Assembly: GCA_001768615.1 (NCBI GenBank)
Contig: MELE01000214.1
Coordinates: 2,913-47,384, forward strand
Reading direction: 5' to 3'
DNA length: 44,472 nucleotides
Source of the DNA: Acidobacteria bacterium RIFCSPLOWO2_12_FULL_67_14b
Lineage (GTDB): Bacteria; Acidobacteriota; Vicinamibacteria; Vicinamibacterales; UBA2999
A model generated the notes under the pieces. It saw only the letters and a list, made by a program, of their open reading frames with translations, made no database searches and was not told where the DNA came from. Made by a program: the position numbers and the translations under genes. Positions 11,059-23,742 of this stretch are shown here, in pieces. Numbering within the stretch: position 1 is the first letter of the stretch; each line of letters begins with the position of its first letter.

Positions 11059-12909
11059 ATGATAACGATTAGCGAATTAGATGTCATCGTTGTCGGTTCC
11101 GGCCACGCTGGGGTCGAGGCGGCGTGGGCGGCGGCGCGGCTTGGGTGCAGCGTGGGTTTGTGCACGCTTTCGCGCGAAACCGTGGCCCACATGCCGTGCA
11201 ACCCGGCCGTGGGAGGCACCGCCAAGGGTCATTTGGTGCGGGAAATTGACGCGCTGGGTGGGCTCATGGGACGGGCGATTGACGCCACGGGCATCCAGTT
11301 CAAGCTGCTCAACCGCAGCCGCGGCCCGGCGGTGTGGTCGCCGCGGGCGCAGGCGGACAAGCCCCGGTATGGCCAGTGGGTTCGAACAGCGCTCGAGGCC
11401 GAACCGAACATCCACTGGATCATCGGCCGGGCCGGCCGCGTGCTTCTCGAGAGCGGCCGTGTAGCCGGGCTCGCGCTGGAGGACGGCTCGGTTCATCGCT
11501 GCCGATCGCTGGTCATCACGACCGGTACGTTCCTGAACGGGCTGATCCACGTCGGGCCGGAGAAGCGTCAGGCCGGACGGGCCGATGAGCCGCCGTCGAA
11601 GGACCTGGCCGAATCCATCAAGGCGCTGGGAATGCGATGGGGCCGGTTGAAGACGGGGACGCCTCCGCGCCTGGCGAGGCGTTCGATCGACTTCGCTGGT
11701 GGCGTGAAAAGGGGCGTGTTCCACGTGGAACACGGCGATGCCGACCCCATTCCATTCTCCTTTACCGCCACCGAGCCGCCACGGAACCAGATCGCCTGCC
11801 ACCTGATGCATACCACCGGGCGGGTTCACGAGCTCGTGCGCAGCAGCATCCACCAGTCGCCGCTCTTCAACGGCCAGATCGCGGGAATCGGTCCGCGCTA
11901 CTGCCCGTCGCTCGAGGACAAGGTGATGCGCTTCCCAGACCGCGAGCGCCACCAGCTGTTTCTCGAGCCCGAAGGCCTCGACGTCGAAGAGATCTACGTC
12001 AACGGCTTCTCGATGAGCCTGCCCGCCCAGACGCAGGAACAACTGGTCCACGCCCTCCCCGGCCTTGAATCCGCCGAGATCCTGCGCCCGGGATACGCCG
12101 TCGAATACGACTTCGTCCAGCCCACGGAATTGCGATCGTCGCTCGAAACGCACCGCGTGCCCGGGCTGTTCTTCGCCGGGCAGATCAACGGGACCTCGGG
12201 ATACGAAGAGGCGGCCGGGCAGGGGTTGCTCGCGGGAATCAACGCGACACAGTCGGTCCTCGGCTGCGAACCGTTGGTGCTCGGTCGAAACGAAGCCTAC
12301 CTCGGCATCATGGTGGACGACCTCATCACCAGGGGCTGCCTCGAGCCGTACCGGATGTTCACCTCACGCGCCGAATACCGCCTGCTGCTGCGAACCGACA
12401 ACGCCGACCTGAGGCTCACGCCCCGAGGGCGCCGGATTGGGCTCGTCGGCGACGACCGCTGGGATCGGTTCGAACGTCGCCGCGCCCGGTTCGACGCCAA
12501 TCTCGATCGGCTCCAGCGGAGCTGGGTCCGCGTCGACGGCGGCGCCCGCGTGCCGGCTTCACAGGCGCTTCGCCGCCCGGAGCTGACGCTCGAGGGGCTG
12601 ATCGCAGCGGGGGACGTGGCGATCGAAACCGTCGAAAACGATCGCCTGCTCGACGTCACGTCGGTGCAGACCGCGGTCAAATATGAGGGCTATCTCGTCC
12701 GACAGGAACAGGCGGTCACCCGCGCCCAGGGCGCCGAGCGCCGGCGCATTCCCGAGGGGTTCCCCTTCGAACGCGTCCCGGGGCTCTCGCGTGAAATGGT
12801 CCAGCGCTTCTCCGAGACCCGCCCCGAAACCCTGGGCCAGGCCCAGCGGATCCCCGGCGTCACCCCAGCCGCCGTCGCCGTCGTGGGGGCCTACCTCGAT
12901 CGGTTTTAG
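11059..12909 (+). CDS. mnmG: tRNA uridine-5-carboxymethylaminomethyl modification enzyme MnmG
   Basis: 616-aa ORF: DVIVVGSGHAGVEAAWAAARLG, PCNPAVGGTAKGHLVREIDALGG, GQINGTSGYEEAAGQGL. Confidence 0.96.
   Translation: MITISELDVIVVGSGHAGVEAAWAAARLGCSVGLCTLSRETVAHMPCNPAVGGTAKGHLVREIDALGGLMGRAIDATGIQFKLLNRSRGPAVWSPRAQADKPRYGQWVRTALEAEPNIHWIIGRAGRVLLESGRVAGLALEDGSVHRCRSLVITTGTFLNGLIHVGPEKRQAGRADEPPSKDLAESIKALGMRWGRLKTGTPPRLARRSIDFAGGVKRGVFHVEHGDADPIPFSFTATEPPRNQIACHLMHTTGRVHELVRSSIHQSPLFNGQIAGIGPRYCPSLEDKVMRFPDRERHQLFLEPEGLDVEEIYVNGFSMSLPAQTQEQLVHALPGLESAEILRPGYAVEYDFVQPTELRSSLETHRVPGLFFAGQINGTSGYEEAAGQGLLAGINATQSVLGCEPLVLGRNEAYLGIMVDDLITRGCLEPYRMFTSRAEYRLLLRTDNADLRLTPRGRRIGLVGDDRWDRFERRRARFDANLDRLQRSWVRVDGGARVPASQALRRPELTLEGLIAAGDVAIETVENDRLLDVTSVQTAVKYEGYLVRQEQAVTRAQGAERRRIPEGFPFERVPGLSREMVQRFSETRPETLGQAQRIPGVTPAAVAVVGAYLDRF
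11717..11732. promoter_or_regulatory. parS centromere-like site inside mnmG
   Basis: TGTTCCACGTGGAACA, exact match to the 16-bp parS consensus. Confidence 0.9.
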
Positions 12910-12918
12910 GTTCGAGCA

Positions 12919-13097
12919 ATCCCCAGATCACGAGCTTCAACAGGAGATCATGGGACCACGAGAATCAGGAGGAAGAATATTCTCCTGCGCGGCTCTCGCC
13001 GGGCGATCAAGAACTCAAACAGGAGGTCGGAAGGCCACGAGCACAAAGAGAAGATTCTTTCTCGTGAGTCTCGTGATCTCCTGATCTCCTGTTAAAG
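12919..13097. repeat. Word-repeat inverted structure (mnmG-rsmG gap)
   Basis: AACAGGAGATCATGGGACCACGAGAATCAGGAGG... versus the reverse complement of ...GTGAGTCTCGTGATCTCCTGATCTCCTGTT. Confidence 0.55.
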
Positions 13098-13117
13098 AAT
13101 GTGTTGAAATCCCCCCC

Positions 13118-13777
13118 GTGGCCAATCGGGAGTTCCGGGATCGTCTGAAGCGTCGCGCGAAGGCGGCCGGCGTCTCCCTCGAAGCCACGCTGATTGAATC
13201 GCTCGAGACCTACTACCAGCTCCTCGCGAAGTGGAACGCGAAGATCAACCTCACCGCCTTCAAGCTCACGCCCTCGGGAGAAGACGATGCGATCGATCGA
13301 CTTCTGATCGAGCCCGTGGTCGCGGCGCGCTACGTGCCCGACGCCGCGCGCACGCTGCTCGACGCAGGATCGGGCGGCGGCTCGCCCGCGCTGCCTCTCA
13401 AGCTCGCGTGCCCGCATCTGCACCTGCGAATGGTGGAAGTGAAAACACGCAAGGCGGTCTTCCTGCGCGAAGCGGTTCGAACGCTCGGCCTGCGCGATGC
13501 CGAAGTCGAAACCGCCAGGTTCGAAGAGTTGCTGCCTCGAGCGGAGCTGCACGAGTCACTCGACCTGGTGTCAATCCGCGCGGTGCGAATCGAAACGCGG
13601 ACGCTCCTCACACTGCAGGCGTTCCTGCGCACGGGTGGAAGACTGCTCCTTTTCAGAGGACCCGGTGGGATCGATCTCGAAGCCTCCGCGCCGCCGCCGC
13701 TCACGTGGATGGCCACATACCCGCTCGTTGACTCCCTTCACAGCAAACTTGTCGTCCTGAGCAAGACGCGCGTTTGA
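13118..13777 (+). CDS. rsmG: 16S rRNA (guanine527-N7)-methyltransferase RsmG
   Basis: 219-aa ORF, GTG start: YYQLLAKWNAKINLTAF, LLDAGSGGGSPALPLKLACP; between mnmG and parA. Confidence 0.9.
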   Translation: MANREFRDRLKRRAKAAGVSLEATLIESLETYYQLLAKWNAKINLTAFKLTPSGEDDAIDRLLIEPVVAARYVPDAARTLLDAGSGGGSPALPLKLACPHLHLRMVEVKTRKAVFLREAVRTLGLRDAEVETARFEELLPRAELHESLDLVSIRAVRIETRTLLTLQAFLRTGGRLLLFRGPGGIDLEASAPPPLTWMATYPLVDSLHSKLVVLSKTRV

Positions 13778-13804
13778 ATCGGCCGGGCACACTGCGCAAA
13801 TCTG

Positions 13805-13820
13805 TGTTCCACGTGGAACG
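13805..13820. promoter_or_regulatory. parS site upstream of parA
   Basis: TGTTCCACGTGGAACG, 15/16 to consensus. Confidence 0.88.
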
Positions 13821-13881
13821 AACATGCAATATCCTTTAGTTCGCCAACAGCTATATTGTCGTTTAGGTCAATAGACCGCAA

Positions 13882-14670
13882 ATGGCCAAGATCATCGCCG
13901 TCACAAACCAGAAAGGCGGGGTCGGAAAGACCACCACCGCCATCAACCTTGCCGCCGCCCTCGCCATTTCCGGGCGAACGGTCCTGCTCGTCGACTGCGA
14001 CCCACAGGGAAACGCCACCAGCGGTGTGGGGATGAAAGGCCAGCGGGCCGCCGGAGGAACCATCTATGAAGCCCTCACCCAGGCCGCAGATGACGCGGAC
14101 CGTTTCACCCTCCCGACGATGATCGATCGTCTCAGCCTGATTCCCGCGACGCGCGATCTCTCGGGCGCGGAGATCGAGTTGATCTCGGTCTCCGAGCGCG
14201 AGCGCCGCCTCGAGCGGCTGCTCGAGCCGCAGCGCGACCGCTTCGACTACATCATCATCGACTCGCCGCCTTCGCTCGGCCTGCTCACGCTCAATGCCCT
14301 CGTCGCCGCCGACCGCGTGCTCATTCCCTTGCACTGCGAATACTTCGCGCTCGAAGGTCTCGCCGACCTCGTCTCCACCATGCGGCGCGTGCGCGCCGCC
14401 CTCAACCCGGGCCTCGACATCGAGGGCGTCCTGCTGACGATGAACGACGAGCGCACCAACCTCGGCCAGCAGGTCTCGCGCGACGTGCGCGAGTTCTTCA
14501 AGGACAAGGTCTATCGCACCGTCATCCCGCGCAACGTGCGCCTCGCCGAAGCGCCCAGTCACGGCCTGCCGGCCGTGACCTACGATCCGAAATCCCGCGG
14601 CGCCGACGCCTACTTCGCGTTTGCGAACGAAGTGCTCGAACGCAACCAACTCGCTCCGGCCGTAAGCTGA
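13882..14670 (+). CDS. parA: Chromosome partitioning ATPase ParA/Soj
   Basis: MAKIIAVTNQKGGVGKTTTAINLAAALA; deviant Walker A. Confidence 0.96.
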   Translation: MAKIIAVTNQKGGVGKTTTAINLAAALAISGRTVLLVDCDPQGNATSGVGMKGQRAAGGTIYEALTQAADDADRFTLPTMIDRLSLIPATRDLSGAEIELISVSERERRLERLLEPQRDRFDYIIIDSPPSLGLLTLNALVAADRVLIPLHCEYFALEGLADLVSTMRRVRAALNPGLDIEGVLLTMNDERTNLGQQVSRDVREFFKDKVYRTVIPRNVRLAEAPSHGLPAVTYDPKSRGADAYFAFANEVLERNQLAPAVS

Positions 14671-14706
14671 AAGCCGAGAGCTGATAGCCGAGAGCTGAGA
14701 GCTGAC
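14665..14706. repeat. Heptamer word array AGCTGA(A/G)AGCCGA between parA and parB
   Basis: agctgaaagccgagagctgatagccgagagctgagagctga; includes the parA stop codon. Confidence 0.8.
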
Positions 14707-14707
14707 C

Positions 14708-15598
14708 ATGGAGAAACGACCCGCCCTGGGCAAGGGCCTGAGCGCCCTCATTCCCGACGCCGGCGACGCGCTGATGTCGTCGCGCGCCTCGCTCGACGTC
14801 GACATCGACCTGCTCGAGCCGAACCACTACCAGCCGCGCGGGCCGATGGACGATGCGAAGCTGGAGGAGCTCGCGCGGTCCATCCGATCGAACGGCGTGA
14901 TCCAGCCGATCGTCGTGCGCCGCGTGCTGTCCGGTGGCGCCGGCCGCGACCGCTACCAGATCATCGCCGGCGAGCGCCGCTGGCGCGCGGCCCAGCGCGC
15001 GCAGCTCACCAGGGTCCCGATCGTGATCAAGGACGTCGGGGCGGACGACAAGAAGCGCCTGCTCGCGATGGCGCTCGTCGAGAACATCCAGCGCGAAGAC
15101 CTCAATCCGATGGAAGCCGCCGCCGGTTACCAGCGGCTCGTCGACGAGTTCCACTTGAAGCAGGACGACATCGCCGCCCAGGTCGGGAAGGATCGCGCGA
15201 CGGTCGCCAACTACCTCCGGCTGCTCAAGCTCCCCGAAGAAGTGCGCGGCGACGTCGCCTCAGGCGCGCTCTCGATGGGCCACGCCCGCGCCATCGTCGC
15301 GCTCACCACGGAAGCGGACCAGCGCCGGCTCGCGCGGGACGTCGTGGCGCGCGGGCTCTCGGTGCGGGAAACCGAGGCGCTCGTGAAGCGCGATCTCGAC
15401 CGGATGGGCCCCGCGAAAGACAAGAAGACGGGCGCGAAGAAGGACGTGCACACGCGCGCCGCCGAAGAGCAGCTGCGGCTGTCGCTCGGCACGCCGGTCG
15501 AGATCAAACGAAGGGGCAAGGGCGGCACGATCGCGATCGCGTTCACGAACGAGAACGAGCTGCAGCGGATCTACGAGTACCTGACCGACAGAAAATGA
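14708..15598 (+). CDS. parB: Chromosome partitioning protein ParB/Spo0J
   Basis: ORF EKRPALGKGLSALIP, IIAGERRWRAAQRA, VENIQREDLNPMEAAAGYQRL. Confidence 0.96.
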   Translation: MEKRPALGKGLSALIPDAGDALMSSRASLDVDIDLLEPNHYQPRGPMDDAKLEELARSIRSNGVIQPIVVRRVLSGGAGRDRYQIIAGERRWRAAQRAQLTRVPIVIKDVGADDKKRLLAMALVENIQREDLNPMEAAAGYQRLVDEFHLKQDDIAAQVGKDRATVANYLRLLKLPEEVRGDVASGALSMGHARAIVALTTEADQRRLARDVVARGLSVRETEALVKRDLDRMGPAKDKKTGAKKDVHTRAAEEQLRLSLGTPVEIKRRGKGGTIAIAFTNENELQRIYEYLTDRK

Positions 15599-15641
15599 GA
15601 CCACGAAGACCACGAAGATCTTCGTGGTTTCCTTTGGTGGA
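15599..15641. repeat. CCACGAAGA word repeat / hairpin
   Basis: gaccacgaagaccacgaagatcttcgtggtttcctttggtgg. Confidence 0.6.
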
Positions 15642-15647
15642 GCGGTG

Positions 15648-16694
15648 ATGACACAGCAACAAAGGCGCCGGCTGACCGAGATGGTCAGCTGCGCCGGTTG
15701 AGCGAGCAAACTCGCCGCAGGCGAGCTCGCTCAGGTCCTGAGCGGCATTCCGGTACAAACCGATCCACGCATTCTGGTCGACTACAGGACTGCGGACGAT
15801 GCCGGTGTGTACGCGTGGGAGTCGGGACCGGCGCTGGTGCAGACCGTCGACTTCTTCACGCCGATCGTGGACGACCCGTACGTGTACGGGCAAATCGCGG
15901 CGGCCAATTCCCTGAGCGACGTGTACGCGATGGGCGGGCGGCCGCTGACGGCGCTGGCCATCGCCGCGTTTCCGCAAGACGATGTCGACACCGGCACCAT
16001 CGCGGCGATCTTCCGTGGCGGTTTCGACAAGCTGCGCGAAGCCGGCGTGGCGCTGCTCGGCGGGCACACCGTGCAGGATCGCGAGATCAAGTTCGGCTAC
16101 GCGGTGACCGGCGCCATCGATCCGAGGCGCATCCTCACCAACGCCGGCGCGCGGGTCGGCGATCGGTTGATCCTCACCAAGCCTCTCGGCACCGGCATCG
16201 TCGGCACCGCGATCAAGTTCGGCCGGGCGCCGGCCGGCGTCGTGGAGCGCGCGGTCGAATCGATGCGCACGTTGAACAGGGCCGCGGCTGAAGCCGTCGC
16301 CGGGATGACCGCCGTCCACGCGTGCACCGACATTACGGGGTTTGGCCTGATCGGCCACGCGTCCCAGATGGCCGCCGCGAGCGGCGTGACCATGGCGATC
16401 GAGGCGAGCACCATCCCCGTGATCGAGGGCGTGCTCGACCTGGTGGGCGCCAACAAGTCCGGGGGGACGACCACCAACCGCGAGCATTTCGGAGGGGGCG
16501 TCGAGTTCGGCCCGGATGTGCCCGCCGCCCTCCCGGACCTGGCCTTCGACCCCCAAACGTCGGGGGGCTTGCTGATCGCGGTTTCGGCCGAGGCCGCCAG
16601 ATTGGCCTTTGCGGCGATTGAGAAGGCAGGAGTCCCTGCCAGATTCGTCGGGAAAGTCGAACCCGAGTCGACGCTCCGGATCCGAATCGCCTAA
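15648..16694 (+). CDS. selD: Selenide, water dikinase SelD; predicted selenoprotein with in-frame UGA at 15699-15701
   Basis: ATG 15648 in frame with the track ORF 15807-16694: MTQQQRRRLTEMVSCAG(U)ASKLAAGELAQVLSGIPVQTDPRILVDYRTADDAGVYAWESGPALVQTVDFFTPIVDDPYVYGQIAAANSLSDVYAMGG... Confidence 0.85.
15699..15733 (+). promoter_or_regulatory. Candidate bacterial SECIS hairpin starting at the selD UGA
   Basis: TGAGCGAG-CAAA-CTCGCC-GCA-GGCGAG-CTCGCTCA: 8 bp + 6 bp perfect stems, 4-nt bulge, apical loop GCA 15 nt after the UGA. Confidence 0.65.
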
Positions 16695-16732
16695 TTAGGG
16701 CTTTTGACCTAATCACGTTTGGCGCACTCGGC

Positions 16733-16798
16733 ACCAAGCACCCCGAGGCACCCGCCCTTAGGCACACCAGGCACCGTACGCACCCTAGGCACCTTAGT
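16733..16798. repeat. GGCACC-word array (selD-atpF' gap)
   Basis: aagcaccccgaggcacccgcccttaggcacaccaggcaccgtacgcaccctaggcacctt. Confidence 0.5.
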
Positions 16799-16821
16799 TT
16801 GGGCGTGATAGTCTTAATTGT

Positions 16822-17247
16822 TTGTTAACTCCCGATATCACCACGCTCTGGGTCGTCGGATTCCTGCTTCTGTGCACCTTCCTGCTCAACGCGCTGGTGT
16901 TCAAGCCGATCCTCCAGGTGATCGATCAGCGGTCGACCGCGGTCCGCGGCGCCCGCGAGCTTGCCGAGTCCGCCTCGCAGAAAGCCGGCGCGGCGGCGGC
17001 CGAATACGATCGGACGCTCAACAGCGCGCGGGGCGAGGTCTATCGTCAGATGGACGACGTACGCAAGGCCGCGCTCGACAAGCGGGCGACGTTGCTCTCG
17101 TCGACGCGAGCGACCATCGAGCAGGAACTCGAGACGGCGGCCGCGCGCGTGCAGCAGGAATCGGTAGCGGCGCGCGCCACGCTCAACCGCGACGCGTCAA
17201 GCCTGGCCGGCGCCATCGTGACGCGCGTGCTGGGTCGTGCTTCCTAA
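16822..17247 (+). CDS. ATP synthase F0 subunit b' (TTG start)
   Basis: 141 aa: N-terminal TM helix WVVGFLLLCTFLLNALVFKPILQVIDQRS then a long Ala-rich coiled coil; first gene of the atp cluster. Confidence 0.8.
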   Translation: MLTPDITTLWVVGFLLLCTFLLNALVFKPILQVIDQRSTAVRGARELAESASQKAGAAAAEYDRTLNSARGEVYRQMDDVRKAALDKRATLLSSTRATIEQELETAAARVQQESVAARATLNRDASSLAGAIVTRVLGRAS

Positions 17248-17260
17248 GCAACAAGGGTGA

Positions 17261-17911
17261 ATGGGACCTCGTAACGTGACGAACACATTCCTCGCCGCTT
17301 GTGAATTAAAGCGCAAAGTATTGGCGACCCTGTTTCTCACGGGCGTTGTCGCGACTTGTGCCTTCGCACAAGAACATGCACCCGCTGCACCCGGTGCACA
17401 TGATGCACCCGAGGCACACGCCTTGAGCATCACCGACATGATCCTCGGCCTCGGCTGGCCCCTTGCCAACTTCGCGATCTTCATCGGCGTCCTCTATTAC
17501 TTCCTGAACCAGCCGATCCGCGACTACCTCGCCGGCCGCAGCGCGACCATCCGCAAGGACCTGGTCGAAGCCGCGGAACTGAGGGCCTCGGCGAACGCCC
17601 AGCTCGCCGCCATCGAACAGAAGCTCCAGGCGCTGCCCGGCGAGCTCGACGCGCTGCGCACCCGCGGCGCCGCCGAGATCGCCGCCGAAGAGAAGCGCAT
17701 CGCCGCCGCCGCGGCCGCCGAGCGCGACCGCTTGCTCGAGCAGACGCGCCGCGAAATCGATCTGCAGGTCCGGCTCGCGAAGAAAGAGATCCTGGAACAC
17801 GCGGCGGATCTCTCGGTGCAACTGGCAACCGAGCGGATCAAGAAGGAAGTGACTCCGGAAGATCAGTCGCGCCTGGTCGATCGCTATCTCGATCAAGTCA
17901 AGAAGAGTTGA
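17261..17911 (+). CDS. atpF: ATP synthase F0 subunit b
   Basis: GWPLANFAIFIGVLYYFLNQPIRDYLAGRSATIRKDLVEAAELRASANAQLAAIEQKL; upstream of atpH. Confidence 0.88.
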   Translation: MGPRNVTNTFLAACELKRKVLATLFLTGVVATCAFAQEHAPAAPGAHDAPEAHALSITDMILGLGWPLANFAIFIGVLYYFLNQPIRDYLAGRSATIRKDLVEAAELRASANAQLAAIEQKLQALPGELDALRTRGAAEIAAEEKRIAAAAAAERDRLLEQTRREIDLQVRLAKKEILEHAADLSVQLATERIKKEVTPEDQSRLVDRYLDQVKKS

Positions 17912-17940
17912 GAGCCGAAAGCTGAGAGCTGAACGCTGAC
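17909..17940. repeat. Heptamer array (atpF-atpH gap)
   Basis: tgagagccgaaagctgagagctgaacgctgac fills the whole stop-to-start gap. Confidence 0.8.
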
Positions 17941-18486
17941 ATGTCCTTGAGAACCTCGGCCAACCGGTACGCCAAAGCGCTCTTCGACGTCGCGCTCGAG
18001 GAGAAGAACGACCTCGCGCAGGTCGACCGCGACCTGCAGGCTGTCGTGGGGATGATGCAGGCCAGCCCCGACCTGGCGCAGGCCGCCGGCCGCGCCGGCG
18101 TGACCGAGGCCGAGCGCAAGTCGTTGATGGAAGCCGTGGCGACCGCGATGGGCCTGTCGTCGCCGGTCAAGAAGCTGCTGGTCCTGCTGGCCGCAAGCCG
18201 GAAACTGAACCTGGCTCCGGATCTCGCCGGCGCGTACCGCGAACGGCTGCTCGCGCACCAGAACATCGTGCGCGCCGAGGTGGCCAGCGCGGCGCCGCTG
18301 TCGCCGGAGAAGACCAAGGCGCTCGAAGAGAGCCTCGCGAAGGTCACGGGCAAGAAGGTCGATCTCTCGGTCAGCGTCGATCCCGAGCTGCTCGGTGGCA
18401 TCGTCGCGCGGATTGGCAGCACGGTGTACGACGGCAGCGTGAAGACACAGCTGGCACGCATGCGCCAGCAGTTGGTGGAGAAATAA
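17941..18486 (+). CDS. atpH: ATP synthase F1 subunit delta
   Basis: MSLRTSANRYAKALFDVALEEKNDLAQVDRDL... GGIVARIGSTVYDGSVKTQLARMRQQL. Confidence 0.94.
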   Translation: MSLRTSANRYAKALFDVALEEKNDLAQVDRDLQAVVGMMQASPDLAQAAGRAGVTEAERKSLMEAVATAMGLSSPVKKLLVLLAASRKLNLAPDLAGAYRERLLAHQNIVRAEVASAAPLSPEKTKALEESLAKVTGKKVDLSVSVDPELLGGIVARIGSTVYDGSVKTQLARMRQQLVEK

Positions 18487-18531
18487 GAAAGCCGAAAGCT
18501 GAAAGCCGAAAGCTGAAAGCTGAGACCTGAG
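18487..18531. repeat. Heptamer array (atpH-atpA gap)
   Basis: gaaagccgaaagctgaaagccgaaagctgaaagctgagacctgag. Confidence 0.85.
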
Positions 18532-20067
<1,536 letters not shown>

Positions 20068-20101
20068 GGAAGGCAGAAGGCAGAAGGCAGAAGGCAAAAA
20101 G
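20068..20101. repeat. GAAGGCA heptamer array (atpA-atpG gap)
   Basis: ggaaggcagaaggcagaaggcagaaggcaaaaag. Confidence 0.85.
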
Positions 20102-20104
20102 TAA

Positions 20105-22485
<2,381 letters not shown>

Positions 22486-22507
22486 CAAGGCAGAAGGCAG
22501 AAGGCAG
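22486..22507. repeat. GAAGGCA heptamer array (atpD-atpC gap)
   Basis: caaggcagaaggcagaaggcag between atpD stop and atpC start. Confidence 0.8.
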
Positions 22508-22510
22508 AAC

Positions 22511-22921
22511 ATGGCGTTGCCCACGAAACTGACGCTGCACATCGTGTCGCCCGACCAGTCCATCTCGCAGGAGGTGGACGAGGTCTCGCTGCCCGGCAGC
22601 GAAGGCGACTTCGGCGTGCTGCCCGGGCACACGCCGTTCTTCACGTCGCTGCGGACCGGCGCCATGTGGTACCGGCAGGGATCGGACAAGCACTTCCTGG
22701 CGGTGTCGGTGGGTTTCGTGGAAGTGCTGCCCGGCGCGGTGTCGGTGCTCGCGCAGGTGGCCGAGCGCGCCGAGGACCTGGACCAGGCCCGCGCCGAGGC
22801 CGGGATGACGCGCGCCGAGGAAGTGTTCCAGGCCCTGCCCCACGAGATCGATTTCGAGCGCGCGCGGCTGGCCATGCTCCGTACGCTTCAGCAGCTGCAG
22901 GCGGAAAGCCGGAAGATGTAG
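22511..22921 (+). CDS. atpC: ATP synthase F1 subunit epsilon
   Basis: MALPTKLTLHIVSPDQSISQEVDEVSLPGSEGDFGVLPGHTPFFTSLRTG. Confidence 0.95.
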   Translation: MALPTKLTLHIVSPDQSISQEVDEVSLPGSEGDFGVLPGHTPFFTSLRTGAMWYRQGSDKHFLAVSVGFVEVLPGAVSVLAQVAERAEDLDQARAEAGMTRAEEVFQALPHEIDFERARLAMLRTLQQLQAESRKM

Positions 22922-22940
22922 TGTCCGGCTGTAGCCGGAC
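22918..22940 (+). repeat. GTAG-footed hairpin overlapping atpC stop
   Basis: GTAG-T-GTCCGGC-TGTA-GCCGGAC; TAG is the atpC stop. Confidence 0.8.
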
Positions 22941-22946
22941 CCTGTG

Positions 22947-23741
22947 ATGTTCCAAAACCTCGCCAGCCTTACGCGCTACCGGGCGCTGATCCAGACGCTG
23001 GTCGTTCGCGACCTGAAGGCGCGCTACCGCGGGTCGGTGCTCGGTTTCTTCTGGTCGTTCTTCAACCCGGCGCTCCTCCTCTTCATCTATACCTTCGTCT
23101 TCACCAAGGTCCTTCCGGCGAGCCATCCGAAAGACATGGAGCCGTTTGCGCTCTTCATGTTCTGCGGCATCCTGCCCTGGACCTGGTTCTCCTCGTCCTT
23201 GCTCGAATCGTCCAATACGCTGATCGCGGGCGGCAACCTGATCAAGAAGGTGCTGTTCCCCGCGGAGGTGCTGCCGATCGTCACCGTGCTGGCGAACATG
23301 GTGCACTTCTTCCTCGGCCTGCCGATCCTCGCGGCCTTCGTGCTCTATTACCAGCGCCCGGTCGACCCGCTGGAGCTGTTGTGGTTCCCGGTGATCGTGC
23401 TCGTGCAGCTGGTGCTGACGACGGGCCTGGCGCTGTTCCTGTCGGCGTTGACCGTGCACTTCCGCGACCTGAAGGACCTGCTCGGCAATCTGCTGACGCT
23501 GTGGTTTTTCGCGACGCCGATCATCTACTCGATGGAGATGGCGCCGTCGAACATGCACTGGTGGCTGAACCTGAACCCGATGACCCACCTGATGCGCTCG
23601 TACCAGGAGGTCCTGTTCTTCGAAGGCCCGCTCGGCCACCAGCGCTGGCTCGCCGCCCTCGGCGTGATGTCCGTGGTCATTTTCATGGCCGGATACTTTG
23701 TGTTCGATCGGTTGCGCGATAGTTTTGCGGAGGAAGTGTGA
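22947..23741 (+). CDS. Polysaccharide/O-antigen ABC exporter permease
   Basis: LIQTLVVRDLKARYRGSVLGFFWSFFNPALLLFIYTFVFTKVL... NLNPMTHLMRSYQEVLFF; ABC2-type membrane family. Confidence 0.9.
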   Translation: MFQNLASLTRYRALIQTLVVRDLKARYRGSVLGFFWSFFNPALLLFIYTFVFTKVLPASHPKDMEPFALFMFCGILPWTWFSSSLLESSNTLIAGGNLIKKVLFPAEVLPIVTVLANMVHFFLGLPILAAFVLYYQRPVDPLELLWFPVIVLVQLVLTTGLALFLSALTVHFRDLKDLLGNLLTLWFFATPIIYSMEMAPSNMHWWLNLNPMTHLMRSYQEVLFFEGPLGHQRWLAALGVMSVVIFMAGYFVFDRLRDSFAEEV

Positions 23742-23742
23742 C

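Noticed and set aside
15699-15701. TGA in selD as a simple pseudogene mutation or alternative downstream start
   Set aside because: The TGA falls exactly at the conserved Cys/Sec position, the N-terminus on both sides matches SelD, and a hairpin starts at the UGA. Decay would rarely produce this; still to be confirmed by selABC presence.
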